NCBI RefSeq assembly: GCF_963929015.1
Contig: NZ_CAWVHE010000009.1
Span: 1-64,000, forward strand
DNA length: 64,000 nt
DNA from: Merdimonas sp963929015
Lineage (GTDB): Bacteria; Bacillota; Clostridia; Lachnospirales; Lachnospiraceae
Direction of reading: 5' to 3'
In this document: positions 17,210-24,912 of the stretch, in pieces
How positions within the stretch are numbered: the first letter of the stretch is position 1
Layout of the letters: each line of letters opens with the position of its first letter
Translations under genes and position numbers: made by a program
The notes under the pieces: model-generated
What the model was told of the DNA's origin: nothing
The model's input: only the letters and a program-made list of their open reading frames with translations
The model's database searches: none

Positions 17210-18694
17210 ATGACAAGTCAGACACTGCGTGAAGCAAGAAAATACGAAGAAGCTTCTGAAAAGATGATAAAGAAAGAGGAGCGGCCGGATTTCCATTTGT
17301 CTGCGCGCACTGGCTGGATGAATGATCCGAACGGCTTCTCATACTACAATGGGCAGTATCATATGTTTTATCAGTATTATCCGTATGAAACAAAATGGGG
17401 ACCGATGCACTGGGGACATGCGGTAAGCAGTGACCTCCTGCACTGGGAATACCTTCCGGCGGCACTTGCACCGGATGATGCCTGTGACCGGGACGGATGT
17501 TTCTCCGGGAGCGCGGTAGCGCTTCCGGACGGCAGGCACCTGCTGATGTATACCGGTGTGCTCCGGGAACGGCAGGCGGACGGCGGATACGGGGATATCC
17601 AGACTCAGTGTCTTGCTGTAGGCGACGGTGTGGATTATGAAAAGTGTGAGATGAATCCGGTCCTGGATAAAGCGGACCTTCCGGAGGGAAGCAGTGCACA
17701 TGATTTCCGGGATCCGAAAATATGGCAGAAAGAAGACGGCACATACTGCTGCGTGGTCGGAAGCCGGCCGGCAGACGGGAGCGGGCAGATATTATTATAT
17801 ACCAGCCCGGATGGATTCAAATGGAAGTTTAAGAGCATTCTGGCATCCAATCATAATCGTTTCGGAAAGATGTGGGAGTGTCCGGATTTCTTCAGACTGG
17901 ACGGGAAATGGGTGCTGCTCACAAGTCCGCAGGATATGCTGCCGAAAGGATTTGAATATCATAACGGAAACGGAACGCTCTGCCTGATCGGAGAATATGA
18001 TGAAGAGACAGGAACCTTTACAGAGCAGTATGATCAGGCCATTGATTATGGAATCGACTTCTATGCGACTCAGACGATCCTGACGCCGGACGGACGTCGG
18101 GTGATGATCGGCTGGATGCAGAACTGGGATGCATGTGCGATCCGCTCGCCGGAAGAAAAATGGCTGGGGCAGATGAGCCTTCCGAGAGAGATTTTTATAA
18201 AGAACAACAGGCTTTACCAGCGTCCGGTCAGAGAGCTGGAAGGGATGCGGAAGAATAAAACAGAGTACCGCAATGTTGCATTTACCGATGTGATACGGCT
18301 GGACGGGATCCGGGGCAGAAGGATCGATCTGGAACTGACCCTCCGCCCCGGCGATTTAGAAAATATGTACCGGAAATTCGCGCTGCGTTTTGCTCAGGAT
18401 GATACATACCAGACGGCGCTCAGTTTCCGTCCTCATGAATCCGTTCTTAAAATTGACAGGAAATTCTCCGGTTCCAGAAGAGCGATCATCCATCAGCGCA
18501 GGTGTCTGGTGAACAGTAAAAACGGTGAACTGAAACTGCGGGTGATCCTTGACAGGTTCAGTGCAGAGGTCTTCATAAACGACGGTGAGCAGGTTATGAC
18601 GGCGACAATCTATACAGACCAGTCAGCGGAAGAGATTTCCTTTTTCGCAGACGGAGACGTAAATATCGATGTCGTGAAATATGATCTTGTATAG
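17210..18694 (+). CDS. Glycoside hydrolase family 32 (beta-fructosidase)
   Basis: This encodes 494 residues, ribosome site AAGGAA. It shows the three GH32 signatures: WMNDPNG near residue 36 (Asp nucleophile), FRDPKIW (Asp stabiliser) and WECPDF (Glu acid/base). A five-bladed propeller is followed by the C-terminal beta-sandwich (about 340-494, ending FFADGDVNIDVVKYDL). No signal peptide is seen, so hydrolysis of imported sucrose, sucrose-6-phosphate or fructo-oligosaccharide is cytoplasmic. Because import is by ABC transport rather than PTS, an unphosphorylated substrate is likelier. It is the last gene of the LacI-controlled operon. Confidence 0.93.
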   Translation: MTSQTLREARKYEEASEKMIKKEERPDFHLSARTGWMNDPNGFSYYNGQYHMFYQYYPYETKWGPMHWGHAVSSDLLHWEYLPAALAPDDACDRDGCFSGSAVALPDGRHLLMYTGVLRERQADGGYGDIQTQCLAVGDGVDYEKCEMNPVLDKADLPEGSSAHDFRDPKIWQKEDGTYCCVVGSRPADGSGQILLYTSPDGFKWKFKSILASNHNRFGKMWECPDFFRLDGKWVLLTSPQDMLPKGFEYHNGNGTLCLIGEYDEETGTFTEQYDQAIDYGIDFYATQTILTPDGRRVMIGWMQNWDACAIRSPEEKWLGQMSLPREIFIKNNRLYQRPVRELEGMRKNKTEYRNVAFTDVIRLDGIRGRRIDLELTLRPGDLENMYRKFALRFAQDDTYQTALSFRPHESVLKIDRKFSGSRRAIIHQRRCLVNSKNGELKLRVILDRFSAEVFINDGEQVMTATIYTDQSAEEISFFADGDVNIDVVKYDLV

Positions 18695-18772
18695 GATACT
18701 ATATGGCGGAATCGTATCGTCCATTCGTTCCTGCGGACAGAAAACCCCATGTATCCTGGAGAATGAAACGGA

Positions 18773-18812
18773 GTGGGTAATTACCAGAAGATCAAATGGT
18801 AATTACCCGCTT
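18773..18812 (+). terminator. Terminator of sugar operon
   Basis: A perfect 12-bp stem GGGTAATTACCA / TGGTAATTACCC (18775-18786 and 18797-18808) is followed by a T-rich stretch, 80 bases after the GH32 stop. Confidence 0.85.
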
Positions 18813-18813
18813 C

Positions 18814-18866
18814 TTGACATTTACACAAAACGGATGTAAGATAGTCCATAGTATTTAGAGTTCTAA
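18814..18866 (+). promoter_or_regulatory. MarR promoter with TTAGAGTTCTAA operator
   Basis: TTGACA (18814-18819), a 17-base spacer and TAAGAT (18837-18842) form a promoter. TTAGAGTTCTAA (18855-18866) lies over the likely start of transcription. It differs by one base from the perfect palindrome before the MATE gene at 19330, so both are probably MarR binding sites. Confidence 0.75.
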
Positions 18867-18883
18867 TTAAAGGATGGCAGATT

Positions 18884-19312
18884 ATGAATGAGAAAAGTAT
18901 TATGGAAAAATATGATAAACTGAATCGGAAAATGCAGCGGTATTTTTCCAGCTTTTTTACAGGGACGGCGGTGACCAGCATTCAGGCATTGGTGCTGCAG
19001 TATCTTATTGTTGAAACCAAGAAAAGGGATGTTTTTCCGAAGGACCTGGAAGAGTTCCTGGAGATCAAGCCATCTTCTGTTACAAGCCTGATCAGCAATT
19101 TAGAGCGTAACGGTTATCTGCGCAGGGAAAGTCTGGCGAAGGACGGACGTTACAAAAAGCTTGTTCTGACAGAGAAAACAATGGAAATGGAAGAGGAAAT
19201 AGAAAAGTGTATTGACAGTTATATGAAAAATATGTTTCTGGGAATATCAGAAGATGATCTGAAAGTATTTGAAAAAGTGATACTGCAGATGACGGAAAAT
19301 ACGGGCAGGTAA
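18884..19312 (+). CDS. MarR-family transcriptional regulator
   Basis: This encodes 142 residues. The winged HTH lies at about 40-105 (TSIQALVLQYLI, LEIKPSSVTSLISNLERNGYLRRE, KDGRYKKLVLTEK). It is flanked by two copies of a TTAGARTTCTAA palindrome, one on its own promoter and one before the downstream MATE gene, so it likely represses itself and the pump. The pump is truncated, so the regulator may now lack its local target. Confidence 0.92.
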   Translation: MNEKSIMEKYDKLNRKMQRYFSSFFTGTAVTSIQALVLQYLIVETKKRDVFPKDLEEFLEIKPSSVTSLISNLERNGYLRRESLAKDGRYKKLVLTEKTMEMEEEIEKCIDSYMKNMFLGISEDDLKVFEKVILQMTENTGR

Positions 19313-19329
19313 TTTTTTTAAACAAATAC

Positions 19330-19341
19330 TTAGAATTCTAA
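19330..19341. promoter_or_regulatory. MarR operator TTAGAATTCTAA
   Basis: A perfect 12-base palindrome, 39 bases before the MATE start codon and 17 bases past the regulator stop. It matches the site over the regulator promoter. Confidence 0.7.
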
Positions 19342-19380
19342 ATAATGAAACATTTAACAGCAAAAGGAGGAATTTTAACT

Positions 19381-19614
19381 ATGAATCAGACTACAACAGC
19401 CGCAAATCCTCTTGGGTATGAACGGATTGGAAAATTACTGAGGAGTTATGCGATTCCCAGTATCATTTCTTTGATCATCAACTCTCTCTATAATATGGTT
19501 GACCAGATTTTTATCGGCCGGGGAGTAGGATTTCTTGGAAACGGAGCTACAAATATCATTGCGCCGATTACAATGATAGCCATTGCGATCGGCTCTTTAT
19601 TTGGTACACGGTAA
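19381..19614 (+). pseudogene. MATE efflux pump, 5' fragment only
   Basis: The start ATG at 19381 follows AAAGGAGG. The 77 residues match the N-terminus of MATE multidrug pumps (ERIGKLLRSYAIPSIISLIINSLYNMVDQIFIG...IAPITMIAIAIGSLFG), whereas the family is usually about 450 residues. Homology ends at SLFG, where a terminator hairpin and foreign sequence begin (19604). The rest of the pump is not found in the window, so insertion or deletion removed it. Confidence 0.88.
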
Positions 19615-19639
19615 ATTCTCAGTACCGTGTACGTTTTTT
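19604..19639 (+). terminator. Terminator at edge of foreign segment
   Basis: Stem GTACACGGTA (19604-19613) / TACCGTGTAC (19623-19632) followed by GTTTTTT. It lies exactly at the breakpoint of the MATE gene and probably belongs to the inserted element. Confidence 0.75.
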
Positions 19640-19765
19640 CGGCTTTTCAGAGTGTTTATCCTTTGGTGAGAATGACGGACTCATTTTCCATCGGGTTCGC
19701 TTTTTCTTTTGGTTTGCGGTACAATAGTCCCAGCAAAACAAAGGAGCACCGAACATGACGAAGAT

Positions 19766-19930
19766 CTACTCACCGGAACCAACAGTGGTGAAGGTGAAGG
19801 GCTTTTGTTCTATGGAAGCACTATCATTCCGTTCAAGGATAAGTTCGATAAGACATTGAAGCTTTACTCACTCATGACTACTAAGCCGGAGGAGGTTGAA
19901 GCCAGAAAGCAGAAGGAAATGGAAGAATAA
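19766..19930 (+). pseudogene. Possible VirB4-type conjugation ATPase, C-terminal scrap
   Basis: The frame reads GEGEGLLFYGSTIIPFKDKF, then DKTLKLYSLMTTKPEEVEAR and a charged tail. This resembles the extreme C-terminus of VirB4-like ATPases in Clostridia conjugative elements (a GLLxYG...PF...LY..MTTKP pattern, from memory and untested). No start or upstream domain is present. The rest of 19640-20020 shows no gene, only a short leader-like stretch and the ribosome site of the next gene. Confidence 0.4.
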
Positions 19931-20020
19931 TTGTGAAAAGAGTGTGTGAATTATTGACTAGAGCCTCTCCTGATGGTATATTTAGATTACCCAACGGGTA
20001 ATTTGAAAAGGAGGGCAAAC

Positions 20021-20380
20021 GTGCAGCTACTATACAATAACAGTAAAGTTCAGAAACAATGTACCGATTTAAAAACTGCAAAAAAGTTGTTTGGCGGGAA
20101 TGCTGCATTAGCAACCAGCCTATTTGCCCGAATAAATGCTATGCAGCAGGCGAGTGTAATTAAGGATATAGTAATGATGCCGACGTTTCATTTTCATAAG
20201 TTGAGTGGCAATATGGATGGATTTTTTGCTATAGATGTAAAAACGAGAAGAGATCCATGGCGTATTATTATTCAGCCATTAGATGAGAATGAAGAACCTT
20301 ATGATCCTTGTAATATTGATGAAATTGCTGGTGTGGTTAGAATTGTTGAAGTAAAGGAGGTAAGTAACCATTATGAGTAA
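20021..20380 (+). CDS. higB: HigB-like toxin (RelE/ParE superfamily)
   Basis: About 119 residues. The GTG at 20021 is preferred because AAGGAGG lies 7 bases before it; an earlier ATG at 19973 lacks a ribosome site. Motifs: LYNNSKVQKQCTDLKTAKKLFG near the start and GFFAIDVKTRRDPWRIIIQPL in the core, typical of HigB-type ribosome-dependent mRNA interferases. The stop overlaps the antitoxin start by 8 bases. The toxin-first order is usual for HigBA. Confidence 0.8.
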   Translation: MQLLYNNSKVQKQCTDLKTAKKLFGGNAALATSLFARINAMQQASVIKDIVMMPTFHFHKLSGNMDGFFAIDVKTRRDPWRIIIQPLDENEEPYDPCNIDEIAGVVRIVEVKEVSNHYE

Positions 20381-21452
20381 TTATATTGAATATAATGATA
20401 AGATTGCTTTTCATCCTGGATACTATATCAAAGAAATCATTGAAGAAAGTGGACTTTCTCAGAAAGATTTTGCAAAACGATTAGATACCACGCCAAAGAA
20501 TTTAAGTATTCTGGTACGTGGGGAGCAAAGCTTATCAATCGATATAGCCATGAAATTATCTCGAATGTTAGGGACTAGTGTTGACTACTGGCTGAATCTT
20601 CAGAAGAGCTATGACGCTTTGATTGCTGAGTTTGAATCATCCAAGGAATTAGAGCAGGAAAGAAGAATTTTCAAGTACTTTCAGTACACATATTTCAGAG
20701 AGAATTTTGGATTGCCTGATCTTCCGAGAAAAACAAATGAGCAGATTAAGTGCCTACGTGAATTTTTAAATGTTGCATCATTATCTGTTTTTACAAAGCA
20801 AAATATGGCAGTTAGTTTCCGAAGTGCATCTGAGGATATGAAAGAGGCTAATACTGCCAGAGCAAATGCAATGGTTCAGATCGCAATTAATCAGGCACTG
20901 AAGATAGAAGCACCTAAGTTTGACAAAAAGAAGTTTGAAAAAGCTGTTGATTATGCATTGACATTAACAACACAGCATGGTGATTTTTATCCACTGATTA
21001 GGAAGGCCTTTGAAGATGCGGGAGTAATATTCGTAATACTTCCAAATCTTCCGGGTTCAGGAATAAATGGTGCAACCAAGAAGATTGGGCAGAATGTAAT
21101 GCTGATGGTGAATGACAGACGTTTCTATTCAGATACATTTTGGTTTACTCTGTTCCATGAGATTGGCCATATTATTAATGGTGATTATGGAATTACGTTT
21201 GAAAATGAGCACGCTGGCCAGGAGGATGCAGCAGATAAATATGCGGAAGACAAATTGATTCCTCCGGGAGAATATGAGGCTTTCGTTAAAATGAATGAGT
21301 TTAGCGAAAATGCTATCCGCAGATTTGCTGAAAGAATTGACAGAGATCCGGGTATTGTCCTTGGCCGCTTGCAAAATGATCAGATTGTTCCATTTACAAA
21401 TGTTGTACTGTCAAAAGCATTAAGACACAAATACAAAGTAATAACATCATAA
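20373..21452 (+). CDS. higA: HigA-like antitoxin fused to ImmA/IrrE metallopeptidase
   Basis: This encodes 359 residues. The N-terminal HTH of HigA type (about 14-75: HPGYYIKEIIEESGLSQKDF, TPKNLSILVRGEQSLSID, GTSVDYWLNLQ) is joined to an ImmA/IrrE-like zinc peptidase with FHEIGH at about 262-266 and a downstream EDAADKYAEDKLIPP helix that supplies the third ligand. The domain pairing occurs in phage and ICE regulators. With the upstream HigB-like gene it forms a likely toxin-antitoxin unit. The peptidase could allow stress-triggered cleavage, which is inference. Confidence 0.88.
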   Translation: MSNYIEYNDKIAFHPGYYIKEIIEESGLSQKDFAKRLDTTPKNLSILVRGEQSLSIDIAMKLSRMLGTSVDYWLNLQKSYDALIAEFESSKELEQERRIFKYFQYTYFRENFGLPDLPRKTNEQIKCLREFLNVASLSVFTKQNMAVSFRSASEDMKEANTARANAMVQIAINQALKIEAPKFDKKKFEKAVDYALTLTTQHGDFYPLIRKAFEDAGVIFVILPNLPGSGINGATKKIGQNVMLMVNDRRFYSDTFWFTLFHEIGHIINGDYGITFENEHAGQEDAADKYAEDKLIPPGEYEAFVKMNEFSENAIRRFAERIDRDPGIVLGRLQNDQIVPFTNVVLSKALRHKYKVITS

Positions 21453-21541
21453 AGAAGTATGTAACTTGAGGTCGTCTACCGTTATCCACGATAGATGGCC
21501 TTATTTTTTTATCCATTTGGGGAGAAAGGAAGTGAAAGCGA

Positions 21542-21697
21542 TTGGAGGAATTTAAGGCGAAAAGCCATGCGGTCAAAAAGATGACCCGAAAGGGACTTGT
21601 GGAAACAGATTCCAGAGAAGGGATAGTGAAGGAAACTGCGGAAGCAAAGTCCGATGGAAGGCGCATCAATGAGGCTGACTTTCAGTTAGAACGTTAA
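21542..21697 (+). pseudogene. ICE-type conjugation gene, 5' scrap
   Basis: The 51-codon frame reads LEEFKAKSHAVKKMTRKGLV, then ETDSREGIVKETAEAKSDGR and RINEADFQLER, with GGAAGTG upstream as a possible ribosome site. The HAVKKMTRKGLVE pattern recalls the N-terminus of a membrane protein from Clostridia conjugative transposons, recognised from memory and untested. The region from 21698 to 22060 has only a short tail (TINQINEVNGQGFTRERIAY, stop near 21934) and no complete gene. Confidence 0.35.
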
Positions 21698-22062
21698 GGC
21701 GCCCAGTCCAGGGCTGATCCCGTAGATGATAAGCCGGTATCGGATGCTGCCTCGCGAAGAAAAAAGCAGATGGTATCGTGACAAAGAACAATCAGACATT
21801 TTACGTGATCATCGACCGAAGTAAAAAGTATCTACTATTGCGTTCCTTACCATTAATCAGATTAACGAGGTGAATGGTCAGGGATTTACCAGAGAACGTA
21901 TTGCATATGAAGAACTCAAAAAGGAAATAATATAAACTCCGGGAGGTTTAAATGGCAGCATTTATTGCACCTGTCAAGATTTCTATCCTAAATTCATTTT
22001 AGGCTTCTTGTATCAAAATTTAATATCGGACTTTCTTCCGGTCTTTGACACCTTTTGAAGAA

Positions 22063-22105
22063 AAAAGTCTCGTAAGCCGCTTAAACAGCTGGCTGCGAGA
22101 CTTTT
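22063..22105. terminator. Terminator after transposase fragment
   Basis: Stem AAAAGTCTCG / CGAGACTTTT with an inner AGCCGC...GCTGGCT pairing. It lies 30 bases past the end of the minus-strand transposase fragment at 22135 and can act both ways. Confidence 0.75.
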
Positions 22106-22134
22106 GTTGGTTTTACGAATGCACGTTACACTAT

Positions 22135-22680
22135 TTATTTTTTTGTCTGAGAGCAGATGTTTCTCATTTTTGCTATAGGTACGATCTGCTTGGATGTGCA
22201 AAAGCCAAATGCATCATGTAGAGCATCTGTCAGTTCTGTCCTTGTATAGACCGGTTGGTATCCCTTTCCTTCGTATTTCATAAAATCCATCTCCTGCAAG
22301 GTTGGCAGTATTTGATCTATGGTGTATCTATCAGCAAGCTTCTTCTCAAGATAGCGGTAGACAATAAGTGAAATAAAACAGGTTATAAAGTGGGCGAGAA
22401 TGCGCTCCTTGCGATTCAGATATACTGAGCGTGCTTCGAAATCGGTTTTCATTATCCTGAAGCATTCCTCTATTTCCCAGCGCCGCTTGTTTGCTTTCAC
22501 AATGCTTGAGATGCTTTCATCAAGGTTCGTACATACAGCATAGAAGCCATCGTATTTTTCTTCGTTCTCGATAATGGATTGATCGATATAACTGGAAGTT
22601 ATCTCTGCTACTTCACCATCTTTTGTGGCATGGTCGGTTTTTATGAATCGCTTGGGATCGTTCTGTTTTTTCTTGCCGAA
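22135..22680 (-). pseudogene. IS1634/IS4-type transposase, C-terminal part
   Basis: The frame is open on the minus strand from about 22680 to the stop at 22135. It reads KKKQNDPKRFIKTDHATKDG, IENEEKYDGFYAVCTN, VKANKRRWEIEECFRIMKTD, then YLNRKERILAHFITCFISLI. The RWEIEECFRIMKTDF motif holds the third catalytic acid of IS4/IS1634 DDE enzymes. The N-terminal two thirds are missing: homology stops at 22680, where a 32-bp repeat begins. An inactive remnant. Confidence 0.85.
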
Positions 22681-22687
22681 AGATGTG

Positions 22688-22719
22688 AAAAATAGTGAAA
22701 AAATAGTGTAATTTTAGTG
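22688..22719 (+). repeat. 32-bp direct repeat, copy 1
   Basis: Identical to 32380-32411. It contains AAAAATAGTG and AAAAAATAGTG in tandem followed by TAATTTTAGTG. It sits at the exact truncation point of the transposase fragment. It may be the end of a lost mobile element or a recombination site. Confidence 0.8.
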
Positions 22720-22755
22720 AAAAAATGGGTTTCGTTAAAAGGAATGTTAAAAATA

Positions 22756-22811
22756 TATCTCCATCATGCTAATTGATATCACCGTCATTTGATGGTAAAA
22801 TGATGGAGATA
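22756..22811. promoter_or_regulatory. 12-bp inverted repeat before Fic gene
   Basis: TATCTCCATCAT (22756-22767) is perfectly complementary to ATGATGGAGATA (22800-22811), 24 bases before the Fic start codon. The 32-base loop includes a second CATCAATT-like weak pairing. It could be an operator or an mRNA stem that limits translation. Confidence 0.55.
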
Positions 22812-22834
22812 ATATTAAAATGAAGGAGATTTCG

Positions 22835-23881
22835 ATGAGAAGTTTTGATTATATAAAAACTCCGGAGCAATTGCTAAAACCTGAAATTGTTCAGATGGTC
22901 GGAAGCATTCATGAGCATAAAGGTAAGCAGGAATTGTTCCTTGAAGCCAATATAGACGAATTGAAAACTCTGCTGGAAGTTGCTTTGATTCAAAGTACAG
23001 GGGCTTCTAACAGGATTGAAGGTATTTATACTACCGACAAACGTTTGGAAGAATTAGTAAGACAGAAAGCCGAACCACGTAACCGGTCTGAACAGGAAAT
23101 ATCCGGATACCGGGAAGTTCTTGCCACTATCCATGAAAGTTATGAGTATATTAATCCGAGACCCAATATTATTTTACAATTGCATCGGGATTTATACTCA
23201 TATTCCGGAGGAAATGCTGGTGGAAATTATAAAAATTCGGATAATGTAATTGCAGAAACAGATGCAGAAGGTCATCAGAAAGCGCGTTTTATCCCGGTGC
23301 CGGCATTTCAGACTCCAGAAGCTATGAATGAACTTTGTATAAATTTTCTGGAAGCATGGGAAGCAGATCGAATAGATAAGTTGATTCTTATCCCTATGTT
23401 TATTCTTGACTTTCTGTGTATCCATCCATTTAATGATGGAAATGGGCGAATGAGCCGCCTGTTAACACTTCTTTTGTTTTATAAAGCCGGCTATATTGTC
23501 GGAAAGTATGTCAGTGTTGAAATGCTGATTGAAAAGACAAAAGAAACTTATTATGAGGCATTACAGGAAAGTTCCAATGGATGGCACGAAAATGAAAACA
23601 GTTATGAGCCATTTGTAAAATATTATCTGGGAATTATACTGAAAGCATACAGTGAGTTTGAGGGGCGTGTAGAGCACCTGAAAAACAGAAGCCTTTCAAA
23701 GCCGGATCGTATAAAGGCAGTGATTGATAATAAGATAGGAAAAATTACCAAAAAAGAAATCATGGAGTTATGTCCGGATATAAGCAAGGTAACTGTAGAA
23801 AGGACCCTGACGGAACTGGTTAAAAGTGGATATATCGCAAAAGTAGGTGCCGGGCCGGCAACTGGATATGTTCGTATTTAA
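22835..23881 (+). CDS. Fic-family AMPylase-type protein (class II)
   Basis: About 348 residues from ATG 22835, preferred over ATG 22820 because GAAGGAG precedes it at the right distance. The N-terminal inhibitory helix motif SNRIEG (about residue 58-63) belongs to self-inhibited Fic proteins. The Fic core has HPFNDGNGRMSR from residue 197, complete with catalytic His. A C-terminal winged-HTH-like part (KEIMELCPDISKVTVERTLTELVKSGYI) follows. Fic enzymes transfer AMP or other nucleotides to proteins; the target is unknown. It lies inside the mobile-element debris. Confidence 0.9.
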   Translation: MRSFDYIKTPEQLLKPEIVQMVGSIHEHKGKQELFLEANIDELKTLLEVALIQSTGASNRIEGIYTTDKRLEELVRQKAEPRNRSEQEISGYREVLATIHESYEYINPRPNIILQLHRDLYSYSGGNAGGNYKNSDNVIAETDAEGHQKARFIPVPAFQTPEAMNELCINFLEAWEADRIDKLILIPMFILDFLCIHPFNDGNGRMSRLLTLLLFYKAGYIVGKYVSVEMLIEKTKETYYEALQESSNGWHENENSYEPFVKYYLGIILKAYSEFEGRVEHLKNRSLSKPDRIKAVIDNKIGKITKKEIMELCPDISKVTVERTLTELVKSGYIAKVGAGPATGYVRI

Positions 23882-24115
23882 ATCGGCTGTCGTGGTCGAA
23901 ACACCATAGACAAATCAACAACAACGTTGTATAGTAATAATAGAAATCTGGTCAATTGAATATTGTTTATCATTCCCGCTTGTAAGGGGATGGTAGCCGG
24001 AAGATGATATCTGTCAGTAACAACAGAGCTTTCCCCGGATGTTAGCAGCTGCAAAGAATCTGCTAATTTTCAGGTCTTATCTGGTCTTGACAGGGATTGA
24101 CAGAACCACAGAGCT

Positions 24116-24160
24116 CTCCTAAGCGGTAGGTCGGAGGTTCAAATCCTCTTAGCGACGCCA
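24116..24160 (+). other. tRNA-Arg(CCU) 3' half, integration scar
   Basis: The sequence from the anticodon loop CTCCTAA through a variable loop, T arm (GGAGG-TTCAAAT-CCTCT), acceptor strand TAGCGAC, discriminator G and CCA is that of a tRNA 3' half. The base-paired partners on the 5' side are absent: GAGCT before the loop does not pair with GCGGT. Such halves are left when a tyrosine integrase inserts an element at a tRNA. The flanking gene-free stretch (23882-24442) also holds a terminator and GCTAAT repeats but no gene. Confidence 0.8.
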
Positions 24161-24168
24161 AAAATTCC

Positions 24169-24205
24169 GCCGAAAACGTTGATTTTTCAAGGTTTTCGGC
24201 GTTTT
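24169..24205 (+). terminator. Terminator after tRNA half
   Basis: Stem CGCCGAAAAC / GTTTTCGGCG followed by TTTTC, nine bases after CCA; a normal tRNA terminator that has been retained. Confidence 0.85.
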
Positions 24206-24242
24206 CTTTTTCCCAAGAAAAATCGAACACATAACAAACAGC

Positions 24243-24323
24243 GATTAGCAGGAAGCATTTTTGCTAATCAAACTGCCTCTCCTGCTAATTTGCCGAAAAA
24301 TCATGCAAAAAACCTTGCTAATC
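24243..24323. repeat. Four TGCTAAT boxes
   Basis: GATTAGCA (24243-24250), TGCTAATC (24262-24269), TGCTAAT (24283-24289) and TGCTAATC (24316-24323) recur at about 20- and 33-base spacing. They lie between the tRNA half and the ABC fragment. They may be accessory integrase or excisionase arm sites, or chance. Confidence 0.4.
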
Positions 24324-24442
24324 GAATGGGCGAATGTTACCGAGTAAAAGGCATTTTTTTGAAGTTTATTTCGTCCTTTTGCTGGCATATTTGAGGGGGT
24401 ACTCCGCTTCTCGTATAATGATGCTGTAAGGAGGTGCATCGT

Positions 24443-24793
24443 ATGAGAGAAAAAACATTTCATGTTTATGTGGATAGCCATGATAGAAGCCTTTTGTTTG
24501 CCCGTGCATTTCTGAAAAATGCGCCGATCATTCTTCTGGATGAAGCTACTGCTTCCCTGGATGTGGAGAATGAAACTCTGATACAGACAGCCCTTTCCCG
24601 TCTGATCGCAGATAAAACCGTTCTGGCTATCGCCCACAGGATGCGTACCGTAGCCGGAGCAGATAAGATCGTTGTCCTTTCTGATGGCACCGTGGCAGAA
24701 GAAGGATCACCAAAGGATCTGGAAGAAAAGAATGGTGTGTATACTCATATGGTAAAACTGCAGACAGAAAGCCAGAATTGGAAACTTGCGTGA
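24443..24793 (+). pseudogene. ABC exporter ATPase, C-terminal fragment
   Basis: From about 24493 the product (LLFARAFLKNAPIILLDEATASLDVENET, Walker B and D-loop; LAIAHRMRTV, H-loop) matches the end of an ABC multidrug/peptide exporter. The LSGGE signature and everything before it are missing and are replaced by an unrelated 15-residue head starting at ATG 24443 behind AAGGAGG. It cannot hydrolyse ATP. The junction lies next to the mobile-element edge. Confidence 0.85.
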
Positions 24794-24881
24794 AGAAGTC
24801 TCTAAAAGATATCTTATAGGAATTGAAAGAGCAATTTGAGTAGAAAAAATTTTTAATTCTGTTAGAATAAATGGAAAAGAG

Positions 24882-24897
24882 GTTAGCGATAGCTAAC
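24882..24897. promoter_or_regulatory. GTTAGC-N4-GCTAAC palindrome
   Basis: A perfect inverted repeat, 15 bases before the methyltransferase start at 24913. It could be a repressor site (for example TetR type) controlling the methyltransferase cluster, or a leader hairpin. No matching regulator is adjacent. Confidence 0.4.
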
Positions 24898-24912
24898 TTA
24901 AAGAGGCAGATT

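Noticed and set aside
13607..18694. The sugar operon as a novel system
   Set aside because: LacI, LplB/YtcP permeases, binding lipoprotein and GH32 are a familiar sucrose/fructan set in gut Firmicutes; only the operator layout merits a look.
24179..24394. 71-codon frame after the tRNA half
   Set aside because: Overlaps the tRNA terminator and GCTAAT repeats, no ribosome site, no recognisable domain.
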